Shown: positions 1 through 8,851, counted from the first letter of the stretch. The stretch is DNA of 64,000 nt from Endozoicomonas euniceicola (GCF_025562755.1 NZ_CP103300.1:2977001-3041000); one strand, 5' to 3'. A program made the numbers and translations. Notes: generated from the letters alone by a model not told the origin.

Positions 1-1
1 T

Positions 2-874
2 TTTGAAGAAAGCAGTATTTTTCTACCCTTATCTGAAAGAGTTAATTTCACCAATGATGTTATGGCTTATGGCTCATCCTATGCCATGGATGTTTACACT
101 TCCTTGTTTTCGAAAAGCCTTTCTAATAAATGGAGCGGGATACACAGTGAGCTCTTTTTTCATTTAAAAGAGCAGGGTTTAAAATCAAAGCGCCCTACGC
201 ATATAAATTTCGGTGGCTTTAGCATACCTGATAATAAAATCAGTGCGTCAGAAGCCTGCAAAGATAATTCTTTTCTAGGAAAACTGTACTCCTCCTATGA
301 GGATTTGACTCTAGAAAAAATTCCTGACTTTATTGATGACAAGTATAAGAGAATTTCTTTTTATACATTGTTATCAATGAAATACAAAAAAAAACCTGAT
401 TACCGCAGTCAGTTAAGAGCACTGCTTTTGGCTGAAGCTTCTGAGTTAGCAAATTTTAATAAAAATAATGATAGATATCGTTTCTATGTCTCGGATTTAG
501 CAGATTGTTTAATTAATCTAAATTTAACCATTGATAAAGTTGAATCAGTCATAGCTAAAGAAGAAATAACCGACAATTTTGATAAAAACATAAACTATAT
601 TTCACAAGAAAGTTTTTTTGTTAAAACGTTTTTTGAAAGGAATATTGAACATTTTGTTTTGAATGGTTTATGGTCTGAGGCAAAAGATAACTGGGATCTA
701 TACCCGCTACCAGCTAAGTTTGCAGATTTGTTGAGAGATAAAGCTCTGGAGATGGAAAAACAAGGTGCCTATGAGACTGCTTTTATGCTTATGAATAAAG
801 CAAAAGAGATAAGACCAAACGGGCAGCGTATTGTAAATAAAGTAGCAGAGTATAAAAAGGTCCTTGGGCTTTAG
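2..874 (+). CDS. Capsule-locus protein, 5' end outside window, unknown function
   Basis: The frame is open from the first bases of the window, so the gene begins upstream; the first ATG (position 62) is internal rather than a convincing start, with no ribosome-binding site. About 290 residues are visible. The early part (NDVMAYGSSYAMDVY, then SGIHSELFFHLKEQG) vaguely resembles the C-terminal end of some bacterial glycosyltransferases, but I do not recognise the family. The rest is charged and probably helical. It ends 3 bp before a HAD gene and heads an overlapping operon of sugar-activation-type genes, so a role in surface polysaccharide synthesis is inferred from context only. Confidence 0.6.
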   Translation, partial: FEESSIFLPLSERVNFTNDVMAYGSSYAMDVYTSLFSKSLSNKWSGIHSELFFHLKEQGLKSKRPTHINFGGFSIPDNKISASEACKDNSFLGKLYSSYEDLTLEKIPDFIDDKYKRISFYTLLSMKYKKKPDYRSQLRALLLAEASELANFNKNNDRYRFYVSDLADCLINLNLTIDKVESVIAKEEITDNFDKNINYISQESFFVKTFFERNIEHFVLNGLWSEAKDNWDLYPLPAKFADLLRDKALEMEKQGAYETAFMLMNKAKEIRPNGQRIVNKVAEYKKVLGL

Positions 875-877
875 TAA

Positions 878-1276
878 ATGATGAAAAAGATAGTAATTGA
901 CCTTGATGGCACAATCACCCACGATTCAGCGCAGAGTTATGATAACAAACCAGCCAACCAGGATATTATTGCAGCGTGCAAAAAATATAAAGAACAGGGT
1001 TTTTCAATAGTCATCCATACCAGCCGCAATATGCGAACCTACGATGGAAACGTTGGTAAAATTAATATCCACACCCTCCCTGGCATTATTGCGTGGCTGG
1101 AAAAGCATGACGTTCCTTACGATGAAATTCATGTAGGGAAACCCTGGTGCGGTTTCGATGGCTTCTATGTTGATGACAAGGCTATCCGGCCATCAGAGTT
1201 CGCTTCTATGAGCTACGAAGAGATCCAGTCTTTGCTGGCAAAAGAAAACCCTTATAAAGATGGCGGTAACGCATGA
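878..1276 (+). CDS. HAD-family phosphatase of capsule operon
   Basis: A 132-residue cytosolic protein with HAD motif I at its start (VIDLDGTIT; the Asp nucleophile and the second Asp are both present), motif II as HTSRNM, and a late acidic motif FYVDDKAI. Small cap-less HAD proteins of this size occur in capsule clusters, where they dephosphorylate an activated precursor. A second ATG lies one codon downstream (881) and could be the true start. The stop overlaps the next start in an ATGA arrangement, suggesting translational coupling. The substrate cannot be read from sequence; a phosphorylated intermediate of a nucleotide-activated substituent is an inference from the two nucleotidyltransferases that follow. 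Confidence 0.8.
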   Translation: MMKKIVIDLDGTITHDSAQSYDNKPANQDIIAACKKYKEQGFSIVIHTSRNMRTYDGNVGKINIHTLPGIIAWLEKHDVPYDEIHVGKPWCGFDGFYVDDKAIRPSEFASMSYEEIQSLLAKENPYKDGGNA

Positions 1277-2889
1277 TTCTTATTACCTCCGGCGCTTATG
1301 TATCTGCCGACCTGAGTGCGGAAATTGGACGGCTGCCGCCTTCTTTTTTACCTGTAGGTAACAAACGGCTGTTTACGCTTCAGCTGGAACAACTGGCCTC
1401 TGCGAATGGTGATATATATCTTTCGATACCGGCGGGCTATGCTATCAACGATCTTGACCGGCAGTTCTTCAGGCAGCACGATGTTAGCCTGATCGAGGTT
1501 CCTGAAAATCTGACACTGGGTGAGTCGATCTTATATTGCTGGAACTGTACCGGTAAGCAATATAATAAATTGCAGGTTTTACACGGCGACACACTTATTT
1601 ATGATCTCGACTTTAACCAGCTTGATACTGTCTCTGTCGCTGAAAATCAGGGCTTTTATCACCGTGCTACTGCATCAAATGGCCCATTTAATCAAAGGTT
1701 TTTTAAGGATTCCTGGGCGGGCGATGGTGAATGGGTCGTGTCCGGTTTTTTTGCCTTCAGCAAACCTCATCAGTTTATACAAGGCATAGTCAAAAGCCAG
1801 GGTGACTTTATACAAGGTTTAAAGCACTACAGCGAGAAGACACCCCTTGCAGGAAAGGAAACGGGTAAGTGGTTTGATTTTGGGCATATTAATACTTTCT
1901 TTCAGTCAAGAACCCTGATTACCACTCAGCGTGCTTTCAATGAAATGAGGATGACGACACGCACCGTCACCAAGGCCAGCAGCAATGGTGCCAAGATGAA
2001 AGCAGAGGCTAACTGGTTTTCTTCTTTACCGGGCAGCTTACGAATTTATACCCCCCATTTAATCGAAGATAAAACAGACACAGAGGCACCGGGTTATTCT
2101 CTTGAATATCTCTATCTGTTGCCGCTGAATGATTTATTCGTTTTCGGGGAGTTACCTGCTAACGGCTGGCGACAAATTTTCCGTTCATGTATTAATGTCA
2201 ATCAACACTTCAGACGACACAAACCTGATACAGCTGTTGATTACAAGCAGTTTGAAAACCTCTATCTGCCGAAAACGAATGCACGACTGAATCAGTTTGC
2301 AGAGCAGGCTGATTTTGATATTCATAAACCATTAACCATAAACGGTATCAAGGTGCCTTCTTTGGTTGATATTGCAAAGCGTACTTCTGAACTGATCCCT
2401 GAGGCTGATGAATCTATTACTGGCATCTCTCATGGTGACTTCTGTTTCAGCAATATTCTGTATGATCCGCGAGTGCAATCTATCAAGCTTATTGATCCCA
2501 GGGGGATTGATAACGATGGTGAGTTGACTATATACGGTGATACACGCTACGACATTGCAAAACTGCATCACTCGGTGATAGGGCTATACGATCTGATCAT
2601 TGCCAACCGTTTTGAACTGGACGCAGATATTTCGCAAGGTAACTATTCTCTTGACTTCCCTGATCTGAAGCGTGTTGCTCCAATACAGGAAATCTATCGT
2701 CACATCGTTTTTGGACAGTCTCCTGCCACTGAACGCTATGTGCTGGCGATTACGATTCACCTGTTTCTTTCTATGCTGCCATTACACTTCGACCGGCCAC
2801 AGGGGCAATTGGCTATGATCGCGAATGCACTTCGCTTGTATGTAGAGTTGCAGGATATGGATAAGCTCAATTTTGAGGCGAGTGTATGA
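1273..2889 (+). CDS. Nucleotidyltransferase-kinase fusion, capsule precursor
   Basis: 538 residues with two parts. Residues 1-230 look like a nucleotidyltransferase-type Rossmann domain (RLPPSFLPVGNKRLF near the N-terminus, LHGDTLIYD as the acidic metal-site region). Residues about 265-530 resemble aminoglycoside/choline phosphotransferases: ISHGDFCFSNILYD is the HGD-x-N catalytic loop and LIDPRG replaces the usual D-x-D/DFG-like motif. The fusion would phosphorylate a small molecule and transfer it to a nucleotide, or act on a sugar. It overlaps its neighbours by 4 bp at both ends (ATGA), so four genes form one operon. The substrate is unknown. An alternative is that the nucleotidyltransferase half is degenerate, since the classical G-x-G-T-R motif is not obvious. 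Confidence 0.75.
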   Translation: MILITSGAYVSADLSAEIGRLPPSFLPVGNKRLFTLQLEQLASANGDIYLSIPAGYAINDLDRQFFRQHDVSLIEVPENLTLGESILYCWNCTGKQYNKLQVLHGDTLIYDLDFNQLDTVSVAENQGFYHRATASNGPFNQRFFKDSWAGDGEWVVSGFFAFSKPHQFIQGIVKSQGDFIQGLKHYSEKTPLAGKETGKWFDFGHINTFFQSRTLITTQRAFNEMRMTTRTVTKASSNGAKMKAEANWFSSLPGSLRIYTPHLIEDKTDTEAPGYSLEYLYLLPLNDLFVFGELPANGWRQIFRSCINVNQHFRRHKPDTAVDYKQFENLYLPKTNARLNQFAEQADFDIHKPLTINGIKVPSLVDIAKRTSELIPEADESITGISHGDFCFSNILYDPRVQSIKLIDPRGIDNDGELTIYGDTRYDIAKLHHSVIGLYDLIIANRFELDADISQGNYSLDFPDLKRVAPIQEIYRHIVFGQSPATERYVLAITIHLFLSMLPLHFDRPQGQLAMIANALRLYVELQDMDKLNFEASV

Positions 2890-3617
2890 TTGTAATGCCA
2901 ATGGCTGGTTTATCCAGCCGATTCACCAAAGCTGGTTACGACAAACCCAAATACATGCTGGAAGCGAAAGGTAAAACGCTGTTTCAGCATGCGACTGAAA
3001 GTTTTTCAAACTATTTTTCGACTGAAGAATTTCTTTTTATTGCTTTACCTGTAAAGGAAACAGAGCAATTTATACGTGATGAGTGCGAGAAGCTGGGGAT
3101 TAAGAACTATCAGATAGTAACGCTTGATCATCCAACAAGAGGGCAGGCAGAGACGGTATACCTTGGTTTGAAGAAAGCTCAGGTCAAGATGGATGAGTCA
3201 TTAATAATTTTCAACATTGACACGTTCAGGCCCGGTTTCACTATGCCGGTCTTTTCAAATCAATCATCGGTTGATGGTTATCTGGAGACGTTTATAGGTG
3301 CAGGAAAAAACTGGAGCAATGTCGTTCCCGTTGAATCGGGTAGTGATAAAGTAAAGCTGACTGCTGAAAAGCAAGAGCTTTCGGAATACTGCTGCACAGG
3401 GCTATATGCCTGGTCAAAGGCTTTAGACTTCTGTCAGATTTTTGAGGAGATGAGTTCAGCCAGCCCTGAAACTCTGGACGGTGGTGAGTACTACATAGCG
3501 CCTATGTACAATCACCTTATTCGTAATGGCGGTGATGTGCGTTTTACCATTACCGAAGAAGAGAACGTTATCTTTTGTGGTATACCGGAAGAGTACCTGA
3601 CATTTCTTAAAGTTTGA
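2886..3617 (+). CDS. Capsule nucleotidyltransferase (LicC/GalU-like fold)
   Basis: 243 residues that start directly with the nucleotidyltransferase signature MPMAGLSSRFTKAGYDKPK: a variant of the G-x-G-x-R nucleotide loop followed by a conserved Lys. A second acidic motif, IIFNIDTFRP, fits the metal-binding Asp. The protein should couple a phosphorylated sugar or alcohol to CTP or another NTP for transfer to the capsule. It is the last gene of the overlapping four-gene operon. The presence of two nucleotidyltransferases, a kinase and a phosphatase in one operon suggests that two steps of one pathway, or two substituents, are encoded. Confidence 0.8.
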   Translation: MIVMPMAGLSSRFTKAGYDKPKYMLEAKGKTLFQHATESFSNYFSTEEFLFIALPVKETEQFIRDECEKLGIKNYQIVTLDHPTRGQAETVYLGLKKAQVKMDESLIIFNIDTFRPGFTMPVFSNQSSVDGYLETFIGAGKNWSNVVPVESGSDKVKLTAEKQELSEYCCTGLYAWSKALDFCQIFEEMSSASPETLDGGEYYIAPMYNHLIRNGGDVRFTITEEENVIFCGIPEEYLTFLKV

Positions 3618-3795
3618 CAAAAAAAACAAGAGGCAGATGAACTCATCAGGCTATTGCCCCAGATATAACGAACACAAGCCAGTCAAATACACATAACTCT
3701 CGTACATTCCGCAGTTTTGAGAAAATTCATTCAGGAGTAACCTCCCTGCAAAATTTGACTCAGCTGTTTCGGATATTTGCTTCCTGCCACCGACG

Positions 3796-3807
3796 GGCGG
3801 TAGCGTC
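3796..3807 (+). promoter_or_regulatory. ops element (RfaH recruitment site)
   Basis: GGCGGTAGCGTC, followed by a T-run, matches the ops core of the JUMPstart sequence found before polysaccharide operons. It lies about 90 bp before the glycosyltransferase start. In enterobacteria the exposed non-template strand recruits the antiterminator RfaH. Two more copies occur at 19086 and 22479 on the same strand. Confidence 0.75.
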
Positions 3808-3814
3808 TTTTTTT

Positions 3815-3888
3815 GGCTGTAAAGCTATAAAGCTGTAAAGTTTTAAAGCCTTACAGCCTTACAGCCTTACAGCCCCAAACCCACAGCC
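3815..3888 (+). repeat. Hairpin repeat, GGCTGTAAA / CCTTACAGC word
   Basis: The left arm is built from GCTGTAAA-like units and the right arm from tandem CCTTACAG units. The arms are complementary with a short loop, so a long imperfect hairpin forms just before the glycosyltransferase start. The same word recurs at 19104-19163. Confidence 0.8.
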
Positions 3889-3896
3889 ATTAGAAA

Positions 3897-6677
3897 ATGA
3901 TAAATTCAATCAGTTCTTTAAGAGAAAAGTCCAGAAGAATGTTACAGAAACCAAACAGATCAGTTTGCAACAAGACCAAAGGTCACCTGGACTCACTGGA
4001 AGGCAGTTTCCTAAGCGGCTGGGTATTTGATACAGAGGCACCGGACGTCGAGCAAGAATTTGCCATTGAAGTTGACGGTAACATCATCGCCAGCGGAAAA
4101 ACCGGCATCTACCGTGAAGATCTGAAAGCGGCTGGTATGGGGAATGGCAAGCATGGCTTTACCATTTCACTGGATGATAGCGCTAAACAGTGCTTTGAAA
4201 AAGATATTAAAGTGTTGTCTAAAGCGGGCAGGAAAGTAGACGGCGCAAACCTTACCATTCAGGCAAAAGATGGGCTGTTCTGGTGTGGCGTAGAGCGCTT
4301 TGAAAATTGTCATCTGATTGGCGACCTGGTCTCTGAGCGTTTTAGTGGTGAAAAGCAAGTACTGATTTATGATGAAGATAAGCAGATTGCTGACTTTACA
4401 CTACAGGTAGAGCCGGGTCATAACAGCTTTGCCATTCCACTGCCAATGGATATTTTTGATGGTAATGTACACCTCATTTCTGTTGGCGTTAATGACTTCC
4501 CATTCCGTTTGTGGCGCGATACACGAAAACTCGACGTTATTCAGACTCCATGGGAGTACCTGAAAGGAAGCTATAAAGAACCAGGCTTCACCGGGCTTTC
4601 TTCTGCCTCCCAGCATCGCTATGAATCTCTGCGCCATCAATTGGAAGCGATTGCGAATGGTGAGTCTGAGCAAACCATTAAAGATGTACAGGAAGCTCAT
4701 GACCTTGTCGTACAGGGTTGGCACGGGCGCAAAAAGTTTCCGAAACTCTGCCTGCCAAAGTTTGAAAACCCTGAAGTCAGTATCATTATCCCTGCCTATA
4801 ACAAGCTGGAGCTGACTTACCACTCTATTGCTTCCATCATTCTGAGCTATAACAAAACCAGTTATGAAGTGATTGTGGCTGACGATTGTTCTACCGATGA
4901 TACCCAGAGGCTGGAAGAGATTGTTGAGAATGTCCGGGTAGTACACAACGAAGAAAACCTGCTGTTTCTGCGTAGCTGTAATAATGCTGCACAGTATGCA
5001 AAAGGTGATTACCTGATTTTCCTGAATAACGACACTGAAGTAACTTCCTTCTGGATTGATGAACTGGTTGCGCCTTATCAAAGTAACAATGTCGTTCGTA
5101 AAAAGGTTGGCTTAACGGGTTCAAAACTGCTGAACCTGGATGGTTCCCTGCAAGAAGCTGGCGGTATTATCTGGGGTAGCGGTCAGCCATGGAACGTTGG
5201 TAATGGTAGTAATCCGATAGCACCTGAGTTCAACTATGTTCGTGAAGCGGACTACCTGAGCGGTGCTGCGCTCTGCCTGCCTACTGAAGTATGGCTGGAA
5301 GTGGAAGGGTTCAGTGAAGAGCTGGCACCGGCTTACTATGAAGACACTGATATTGCCTTCAAAGTCAGAGATGCTGGTTATCAGACGCTTTATACACCCC
5401 ATTCCCAGGTGGTTCATTTTGAAGGCCAGAGCAATGGCCGTGACCTGACGAAAGGAATAAAGCGTTACCAGGTTGTCAATGAAGGGAAATTCCGGGCTAA
5501 GTGGTTCAATGCCTATAAGGGTAATGGACAGGAAGGTGTTGATCTTCATTTACAGAAAGACCGCAATATCGACCACCGTGTTCTGGTTATTGACTATGCG
5601 ACACCTGACGCTGATGCCGATGCGGGTAGCTACGCTGCCGTCCAGGAAATGAAACTGCTTCAGTCTCTGGGCTTTAAAGTCACTTTTGTTCCGGAGAATA
5701 TGGCGCATTTTGGCAAGCTGTCCCACAAGCTGCAAAAAATGGGCATTGAAGTGCTGTATGCTCCATTCTATACCTCGGTATTTGATGTTATCGAAAAACG
5801 CATCAGTGAATTCGATACGGTCTACATTACCCGTTACTCAGTAGCTGAAAAGTACATTGATGATATTCGTGCCAGAAGTCAGGCAAAAATTGTCTTTAAC
5901 AATGCTGATTTGCACTTCCTGCGTGAGTTACGAGCTTCCCTTACCGAAGAATATAAGGACCTTGACAGCGTTCTGAAAACAAGGGAAGACGAACTGGCTG
6001 TAATGAACAAAGTGGATGCCATTCTGTCTTATAACGAGACGGAACATGCGGTGATCATGTCACACCTGCTCAAGGGCGGTAATATTTTCAAATGCCCCTG
6101 GGTACTGGATGAAAAAGCAGCTGGTAAGCCATTTGCCGAACGTGAAGGCATTGCGTTCCTGGGTGGCTTCCGACACCACCCTAATGTAGAAGCGGTTAAA
6201 TTCTTTGCGAAAGAAGTGATGCCGAAGCTGGTTGAAGCGATGCCGGATATCACATTCTATATCTATGGTAGCCATCCCAGTGAAGAAGTCGAAGCACTGG
6301 AATCTGAAAATATTGTAGTTAAAGGCTTTGTTGAAAATCTGGATGATGTATTCCATAACCACCGCCTGATTGTAGCTCCACTGTTATCCGGTGCGGGTAT
6401 CAAAGGTAAAGTACTTGAAGCGATGGCCTATGGCACACCACAGGTTCTGACTGATGTAGCAGCAGAAGCTACCGGGCTGAGTCATAAAATCAGTGCGCTG
6501 ATGGCAAAAACACCTGATGAGTGGGTTGATTGCATTAAAGCAGGCTATGAAGACGAACAGCTCTGGAGCAGGCTTTCTGAAAACTCAATGACTTTGGCGA
6601 AAGAGCAGTTTTCTTTTGTTAAGGGGCAGGAGAGGTTTAGGGAGATGTTTAAGGCTGTTGGGGTTTATACTAGGTGA
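3897..6677 (+). CDS. Large two-domain glycosyltransferase (GT2 + GT4-like)
   Basis: 926 residues, cytosolic. The N-terminal about 230 residues carry a beta-sandwich-like module (FLSGWVFDTEAPD ... YREDLKAAGMGNGKHGF) also seen in the sulfotransferase-like protein at 21380. A GT2 domain follows at about 295-520: SIIIPAYNKLELTYHS, then VADDCSTDD (nucleotide-sugar Asp residues), FLNNDTEV (D-x-D-like metal site) and AYYEDTDIAFKVRDAGY. The C-terminal about 360 residues resemble a GT4/GT1-type transferase (FLGGFRHHPNVEAVKFF, GAGIKGKVLEAMAYGTP). It probably adds two successive sugars to the capsule chain. An ops element and a hairpin precede the ATG at 3897, so it starts its own transcription or antitermination unit. 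Confidence 0.88.
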   Translation: MINSISSLREKSRRMLQKPNRSVCNKTKGHLDSLEGSFLSGWVFDTEAPDVEQEFAIEVDGNIIASGKTGIYREDLKAAGMGNGKHGFTISLDDSAKQCFEKDIKVLSKAGRKVDGANLTIQAKDGLFWCGVERFENCHLIGDLVSERFSGEKQVLIYDEDKQIADFTLQVEPGHNSFAIPLPMDIFDGNVHLISVGVNDFPFRLWRDTRKLDVIQTPWEYLKGSYKEPGFTGLSSASQHRYESLRHQLEAIANGESEQTIKDVQEAHDLVVQGWHGRKKFPKLCLPKFENPEVSIIIPAYNKLELTYHSIASIILSYNKTSYEVIVADDCSTDDTQRLEEIVENVRVVHNEENLLFLRSCNNAAQYAKGDYLIFLNNDTEVTSFWIDELVAPYQSNNVVRKKVGLTGSKLLNLDGSLQEAGGIIWGSGQPWNVGNGSNPIAPEFNYVREADYLSGAALCLPTEVWLEVEGFSEELAPAYYEDTDIAFKVRDAGYQTLYTPHSQVVHFEGQSNGRDLTKGIKRYQVVNEGKFRAKWFNAYKGNGQEGVDLHLQKDRNIDHRVLVIDYATPDADADAGSYAAVQEMKLLQSLGFKVTFVPENMAHFGKLSHKLQKMGIEVLYAPFYTSVFDVIEKRISEFDTVYITRYSVAEKYIDDIRARSQAKIVFNNADLHFLRELRASLTEEYKDLDSVLKTREDELAVMNKVDAILSYNETEHAVIMSHLLKGGNIFKCPWVLDEKAAGKPFAEREGIAFLGGFRHHPNVEAVKFFAKEVMPKLVEAMPDITFYIYGSHPSEEVEALESENIVVKGFVENLDDVFHNHRLIVAPLLSGAGIKGKVLEAMAYGTPQVLTDVAAEATGLSHKISALMAKTPDEWVDCIKAGYEDEQLWSRLSENSMTLAKEQFSFVKGQERFREMFKAVGVYTR

Positions 6678-6695
6678 CAGTGTACTACTATCAGT

Positions 6696-6845
6696 ATGGC
6701 TGTGAGAAAGAGTAAACGGTCTACATGCTTCGCACTTCATAGAGACAACTTTGTTAGTATTGAGTTATTAGCTGTTCCCTTTTGGTTTGATGGCACTGAC
6801 TTAAGTGAAGATACCTTACCATTCACGGGCTTTGGTCTGCGTTAG
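6696..6845 (+). other. Possible 49-residue ORF in a 370-bp gap
   Basis: The 6678-7047 gap contains one short open frame (starts MAVRKSKRSTCFALH, ends FTGFGLR) with no clear ribosome-binding site. It could be a remnant of a mobile element or chance. Apart from this, the gap holds only the hairpin at 6903 and AT-rich sequence. Confidence 0.2.
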
Positions 6846-6902
6846 CTAAGCCAGCTGTGTACCAAAAAAATTAAAGCCTTTTATTTACAAGCTCACTATT
6901 TT

Positions 6903-6962
6903 CCAGAGATGATTAGATTAATGTTTCTTTTATCCAAATCTGATCATCTCTGGATTTTTGTT
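6903..6962 (+). terminator. Terminator-like hairpin
   Basis: CCAGAGATGATTAGAT pairs with ATCTGATCATCTCTGG around a roughly 19-nt loop, with one mismatch, and is followed by ATTTTTG. It is a strong stem between the glycosyltransferase and the sulfotransferase-like gene and would end the upstream transcript. Confidence 0.6.
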
Positions 6963-7047
6963 TTTGAGCTTATGTCAGTGTCATTGGTTTTTAATTAATT
7001 GTTCTTTGAGCTAGTAAAATAAATACTATTAAGTCTCAAAAGTTAAG

Positions 7048-8052
7048 ATGTATTTGAATTTTATGAAACACAAATTAATACTGCATATTGGCCCACATAA
7101 AACAGCTTCAACATATATACAAAAGTGTTTGGTTGAAAACAGAGATGCCCTTAAAGCAAAAGGATATTTATATCCAGAAGCTGGCCAGGAATTCTTATAT
7201 GGGCATCACAAACTGGCAGAAGCTTTCTCGTGTAAACAAACGTATAAATTAAAAAACATAAAAGAAGAAATAGATAGTTTTGATGGGAATGTTATTATTT
7301 CTAGTGAAAATTTTGATCGCTTAGGAATTGAAAATATTCAGTTGATTAAAGACAGTTTTAGAGACCACGAATTTGAAATTTATTATTTCAAAAGATCATA
7401 TCAAGATGTATTGTTTTCAAACTGGCAAGAAGATGTTAAGCATGGTAGCTGCAAGACATGGAGTGAATACATAGTTGAACCTATATCTAGACCATTCGGC
7501 AGTAAAATTTTAAATCATTGCTTAGTGTTAGATAGTTATGCTTCTGTATTTGGTAAAAATAAATTAAGAATAATTGATTATGATTACGTAATAAGAAACA
7601 ATTATGATATATTTGATTTCTTCATAAATAAAATAGATTTCAGTATTGATGGTTTAGAATTTAGCAAAAAAAGAGTTAACAACTCAATGAGGTATGAAGC
7701 TGTTGAAATTGTAAGGCAGTTAAATTGTAAGGCCAAGGTTTGCGGTAAGCTGAATGGTTTAAATGTCAGAACTGCTTTTTTGGAGTTGTTGAAAGCAGGT
7801 GACAGAAATGAAATAGATGAATTGATTGATTTGATTTCAAAAAATAATACAGAATATTCTCTAGCGTCATCTTTTGTATATAATGCTTTGAATAACAATT
7901 TTTACTCTTGCTATGAAGACGCTTTGGTTACTCCCAAGTTTGCAGAAAATGATCAAAAAGGGTTGAGTTTGCCATCTGCCACATGGCTATCAAATGAAAA
8001 AGCTATAGATTTGATTGAGAAAATATACAAGAAAATTGAAATGTTTTTGTGA
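7048..8052 (+). CDS. Sulfotransferase-like protein (PAPS-binding P-loop type)
   Basis: 334 residues. The N-terminus HIGPHKTASTYIQK is the 5'-phosphosulfate-binding loop typical of bacterial carbohydrate sulfotransferases; YYFKRSYQDVLFSNWQ at about residue 113 fits the 3'-phosphate-binding region (R and S), though the usual spacing is only approximately met. It probably transfers sulfate from PAPS to a capsule sugar. The ATG at 7048 and an internal ATG at 7063 (MKHKLIL) are both possible; the latter begins closer to the P-loop but lacks a ribosome-binding site. The gene is more AT-rich than its neighbours, suggesting separate acquisition. The sulfate-activation genes at 22-29 kb give the matching donor pathway. 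Confidence 0.75.
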   Translation: MYLNFMKHKLILHIGPHKTASTYIQKCLVENRDALKAKGYLYPEAGQEFLYGHHKLAEAFSCKQTYKLKNIKEEIDSFDGNVIISSENFDRLGIENIQLIKDSFRDHEFEIYYFKRSYQDVLFSNWQEDVKHGSCKTWSEYIVEPISRPFGSKILNHCLVLDSYASVFGKNKLRIIDYDYVIRNNYDIFDFFINKIDFSIDGLEFSKKRVNNSMRYEAVEIVRQLNCKAKVCGKLNGLNVRTAFLELLKAGDRNEIDELIDLISKNNTEYSLASSFVYNALNNNFYSCYEDALVTPKFAENDQKGLSLPSATWLSNEKAIDLIEKIYKKIEMFL

Positions 8053-8075
8053 CGATGAGATTTGTTTAGAGAACT

Positions 8076-8108
8076 GGGGTCAGCTCTTGCATCGTGCATA
8101 AATCCAGC
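8076..8108 (+). repeat. GGGGTCAG-TGCAT repeat, copy 1
   Basis: GGGGTCAGCTCTTGCATCG followed by TGCATAAATCC; it marks the left edge of the first TA island, 23 bp after the sulfotransferase-like gene. An inner TGCA-TCG-TGCA dyad is visible. The following 50 bp (GGGTCTGGAAGAATTC...) are shared with the copies at 8767, 9984 and 12252. Confidence 0.75.
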
Positions 8109-8111
8109 ATC

Positions 8112-8228
8112 ATGGGTCTGGAAGAATTCAAACAACTGTCCGATATGCTTGCCGCCAACCGGATGGTGGAAGAACTGGCTGGTGTGGCTGACAAAGTTTA
8201 CATGCGAGACTTATTTGGTTCGGACTGA
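8112..8228 (+). other. Possible 38-residue protein carried by the repeat
   Basis: An ATG directly after the GGGGTCAG repeat opens a 38-codon frame (MGLEEFKQLSDMLAANRM ... RDLFGSD). The first codons recur in the repeats at 8812, 10024 and 12291, where the frame is cut short or fused to other sequence. It could be a tiny gene or the tail of a decayed gene that travels with the repeat. No family is recognised. Confidence 0.3.
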
Positions 8229-8302
8229 CTTCCAGCTTTGCTGCCGAAAGGTTAAAGGCTGGAAAGCTGGAAACAGCTATTGCTTTCTTTTCATGACAAA
8301 CT

Positions 8303-8337
8303 ACACCTAACCTATCAGTAAGTGACAGGTTAGGTGT
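8303..8337. repeat. Inverted repeat upstream of coiled-coil gene
   Basis: ACACCTAACCT and AGGTTAGGTGT form a perfect 11-bp stem about 60 bp before the 8396 gene. The corresponding place in the second copy (about 10212-10246) is mutated and no longer pairs well, suggesting the first copy is the parent. Confidence 0.65.
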
Positions 8338-8395
8338 CTTTGTGCCATTCTCTGCTATGCTGTACCCCCTAACTATTCTACTGGCGAAGTAGCCA

Positions 8396-8656
8396 ATGAG
8401 TTCCAGTGCAAAGAACGATTCCGATCACAGTCTCAACACCCTGACTGATGTTGTACGCCTGCTTGGGGATAGTCGCAAGGATGTTAAGCAGGTACAAGAA
8501 CACCAGTCAGAGCATGACCATCGTTTCGACCAGCTTGAATGTAAAGTCGATGCTAACCAGCAAGAGAGCCGTAAACGCTTTGACCAGCAAGATAGACGGC
8601 TGGACAAGATCGAAGAAATGCTGTCTGCCATCTTGTCCAGACTCCCCACCAAGTAA
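8396..8656 (+). CDS. Small coiled-coil protein, copy 1
   Basis: 86 residues, very charged, predicted as one long amphipathic helix from about residue 15 to 80 (heptads such as FDQLECKVDANQQESRKRF and LDKIEEMLSAIL). No signal peptide or membrane segment. It is almost identical to the product of 10308-10568, and the flanking about 80 bp on each side are duplicated too. A terminator-like hairpin follows at 8683. I do not recognise a characterised family. It could be a regulator of a lost neighbour, or a short DNA-binding or structural helix; nothing in the sequence decides. Confidence 0.65.
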   Translation: MSSSAKNDSDHSLNTLTDVVRLLGDSRKDVKQVQEHQSEHDHRFDQLECKVDANQQESRKRFDQQDRRLDKIEEMLSAILSRLPTK

Positions 8657-8682
8657 CCCGCACCTAACAATAATTTCCAAAG

Positions 8683-8702
8683 GGCGGTGCAGACGCACCG
8701 CC
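8683..8702 (+). terminator. Hairpin after coiled-coil gene
   Basis: GGCGGTGC-AGAC-GCACCGCC is a perfect 8-bp stem 27 bp after the stop codon, without a strong T-tract. The second gene copy has a damaged version (10595 region). Confidence 0.5.
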
Positions 8703-8766
8703 TCTGAAATTGGGGTTAAAAACAGTTAGCAATAATCCACTATTATCTAAAACTATCCAGTGTCGC

Positions 8767-8799
8767 GGGGTCAGTTCTTGCATCGTGCATAAATCCAGC
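8767..8799 (+). repeat. GGGGTCAG-TGCAT repeat, copy 2
   Basis: Nearly identical to copy 1 through the following GGTCTGGAAGAATTC segment (to about 8846), after which sequence switches abruptly into a TnpB 3' end. The switch point is a recombination junction. Confidence 0.75.
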
Positions 8800-8851
8800 A
8801 TCATGGGTCTGGAAGAATTCAAACAACTGTCCGATGTGCTTGCGGCCATGC

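Noticed and set aside
3618..3795. Riboswitch or conserved leader before the 3897 gene
   Set aside because: No known aptamer pattern; the structure present is explained by the ops element and the palindromic repeat.
4401..5081. 226-codon open frame on the minus strand
   Set aside because: Lies wholly inside the glycosyltransferase at 3897; a shadow of its codon pattern with no family resemblance.
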